From assembly GCF_029017505.1 (NCBI RefSeq), contig NZ_JAQGEI010000024.1, positions 1 to 64,000 of the forward strand: a stretch of DNA of 64,000 nucleotides, read 5' to 3'. Shown here one piece after another: positions 63,427 to 64,000 of this stretch. The DNA comes from Sedimenticola hydrogenitrophicus (GTDB lineage: Bacteria; Pseudomonadota; Gammaproteobacteria; Chromatiales; Chromatiaceae). Made by a program: the position numbers and the translations under genes. Below the pieces are notes generated by a model. The model saw only the letters and a program-made list of their open reading frames with translations. It was not told the origin of the DNA and did no database searches. Every line of letters begins with the position of its first letter. Position 1 is the first letter of the stretch.

Positions 63427-64000
63427 TCATGCCACGCCGTTGCGGTCCCGTAGCAGCTTTTCCGCCAGGGGGCTCTCTTCGGCGCCGAAATAGAGCGTGC
63501 GGTGGGGAAAGGGGATCTCGATGGCCTCGGCATCGAAGGCGAGCTTGAGGCGCCGCCGGAACTCCCGTCCCACCTCCCACTGCTTGATCGGCAGGGTCTT
63601 CAGGCGCGCCTTGATCACCACCGCCGAGTCCGCGAACTGGTCGACGCCGAACACCTCCAGATCGTCGATGATGAGCGCCTTGAAGTAGGGATCCCGACGC
63701 AATTCCACGCCCACCCGGCGCATCACCTCCATCACCCGGTCCGGGTCCTCCTTGTAGGCGACCCCGATATCCATCACATAGGCCGACCACTCGCTGGTCA
63801 TGTTGGACATGCTGGTGATGCTGCCGTTGGGGATGATGTGCACCACCCCGGAGAGATCCCGCAGCACGATGGTGCGGAAGTTCACCTGCTCCACCAGGCC
63901 GCCGGTGCCGTTGATCGTCGCCACGTCGCCGACCCGCACCTGGTTCTCCAGGATCATGAAGAAGCCCGAGATCACATCCCGCACCAGGTTCTGCGCGCCG
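63427..64000 (-). CDS. MscS-family mechanosensitive channel (5' part outside window)
   Basis: C-terminal 190 residues or so of a small-conductance channel: GAQNLVRDVISGFFMILENQ is the pore helix/beta-domain junction, followed by VGDVATINGTGGLVEQVNFR and HIIPNGSITSMSNMT, then the alpha/beta cytoplasmic domain. Membrane segments lie beyond the right edge. It protects against osmotic downshift. It converges with the GntR gene. Confidence 0.9.
   Translation of the reverse strand, partial: GAQNLVRDVISGFFMILENQVRVGDVATINGTGGLVEQVNFRTIVLRDLSGVVHIIPNGSITSMSNMTSEWSAYVMDIGVAYKEDPDRVMEVMRRVGVELRRDPYFKALIIDDLEVFGVDQFADSAVVIKARLKTLPIKQWEVGREFRRRLKLAFDAEAIEIPFPHRTLYFGAEESPLAEKLLRDRNGVA

Overview
This 64 kb window is almost certainly chromosomal DNA of a diazotrophic gammaproteobacterium. 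The core genes are GC-rich, the nif order resembles that of Azotobacter and of sulfur-oxidising Chromatiales/Sedimenticola-type bacteria, and the block nrdR-ribD-ribE-ribBA-ribH-nusB-thiL-pgpA is typical of gammaproteobacteria. The genus cannot be fixed from the sequence alone. No rRNA, tRNA, CRISPR or prophage was seen. Intergenic spaces are crowded with short palindromic repeats of at least eight families, several nested in one another. Left edge (1-3.6 kb): an AT-rich accessory stretch. It holds a ParB-like nuclease-domain gene running off the window, a truncated second copy of nifB with its own complete nif promoter, two identical 69-bp hairpins, and an integron attC-like site next to a small membrane-protein gene. 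Nif region (3.6-38 kb): nifB-fdxN-small orf-nifO; two 2Fe-2S ferredoxins (one split in frame by a MITE), nifQ and draG; hemerythrin; a SIR2-like gene with its own NifA/sigma54 promoter; draT divergent from nifHDKT-fdx-nifY-DUF6129-LRV protein-TrpD-like transferase-orf; nifEN-nifX-rseC-nifX-associated genes-fdxB-2Fe-2S ferredoxin-orf; iscA-nifU-nifS; nifV-cysE-TPR protein-nifW-nifZ-nifM-clpX paralogue; then a RIO1-like kinase. Six promoters (nifB, its duplicate, nifH, nifE, iscA/nifU, nifV) plus the one before the SIR2-like gene pair a TGT-N10-ACA upstream element with a GG-N10-GC sigma54 core 59-99 bp downstream. nifA, nifL and rnf structural genes are not in the window. Together these genes encode the MoFe nitrogenase, its cofactor and Fe-S assembly, homocitrate and cysteine supply, electron donors and DraT/DraG switch-off control. 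Respiratory accessory operon (39.2-44.3 kb): two tandem FNR/Dnr-type boxes precede a seven-gene set, namely an exported peptide, an FtsX-type permease, an ABC ATPase, a polytopic Cys-containing membrane protein, a thioredoxin lipoprotein, and two NosL-type CxxCGM proteins. It looks like a redox-regulated copper (N2O-reductase-like) maturation system that differs from canonical NosDFYL. A stand-alone PilJ-N-type sensor protein follows. Housekeeping (45.4-53.5 kb): glyA and the riboflavin/nusB/thiL/pgpA block. Then come an aspartic protease, a lipoprotein, thpR and a dihaem cytochrome c. Right end (57.7-63.4 kb): a divergent GntR regulator and a four-gene operon (B12 subunit, acyl-CoA ligase, MeaB-like chaperone, mutase large subunit). 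The mutase carries the Ile/Asp active-site pair of 2-hydroxyisobutyryl-CoA mutase. A partial mscS-type channel gene closes the window.
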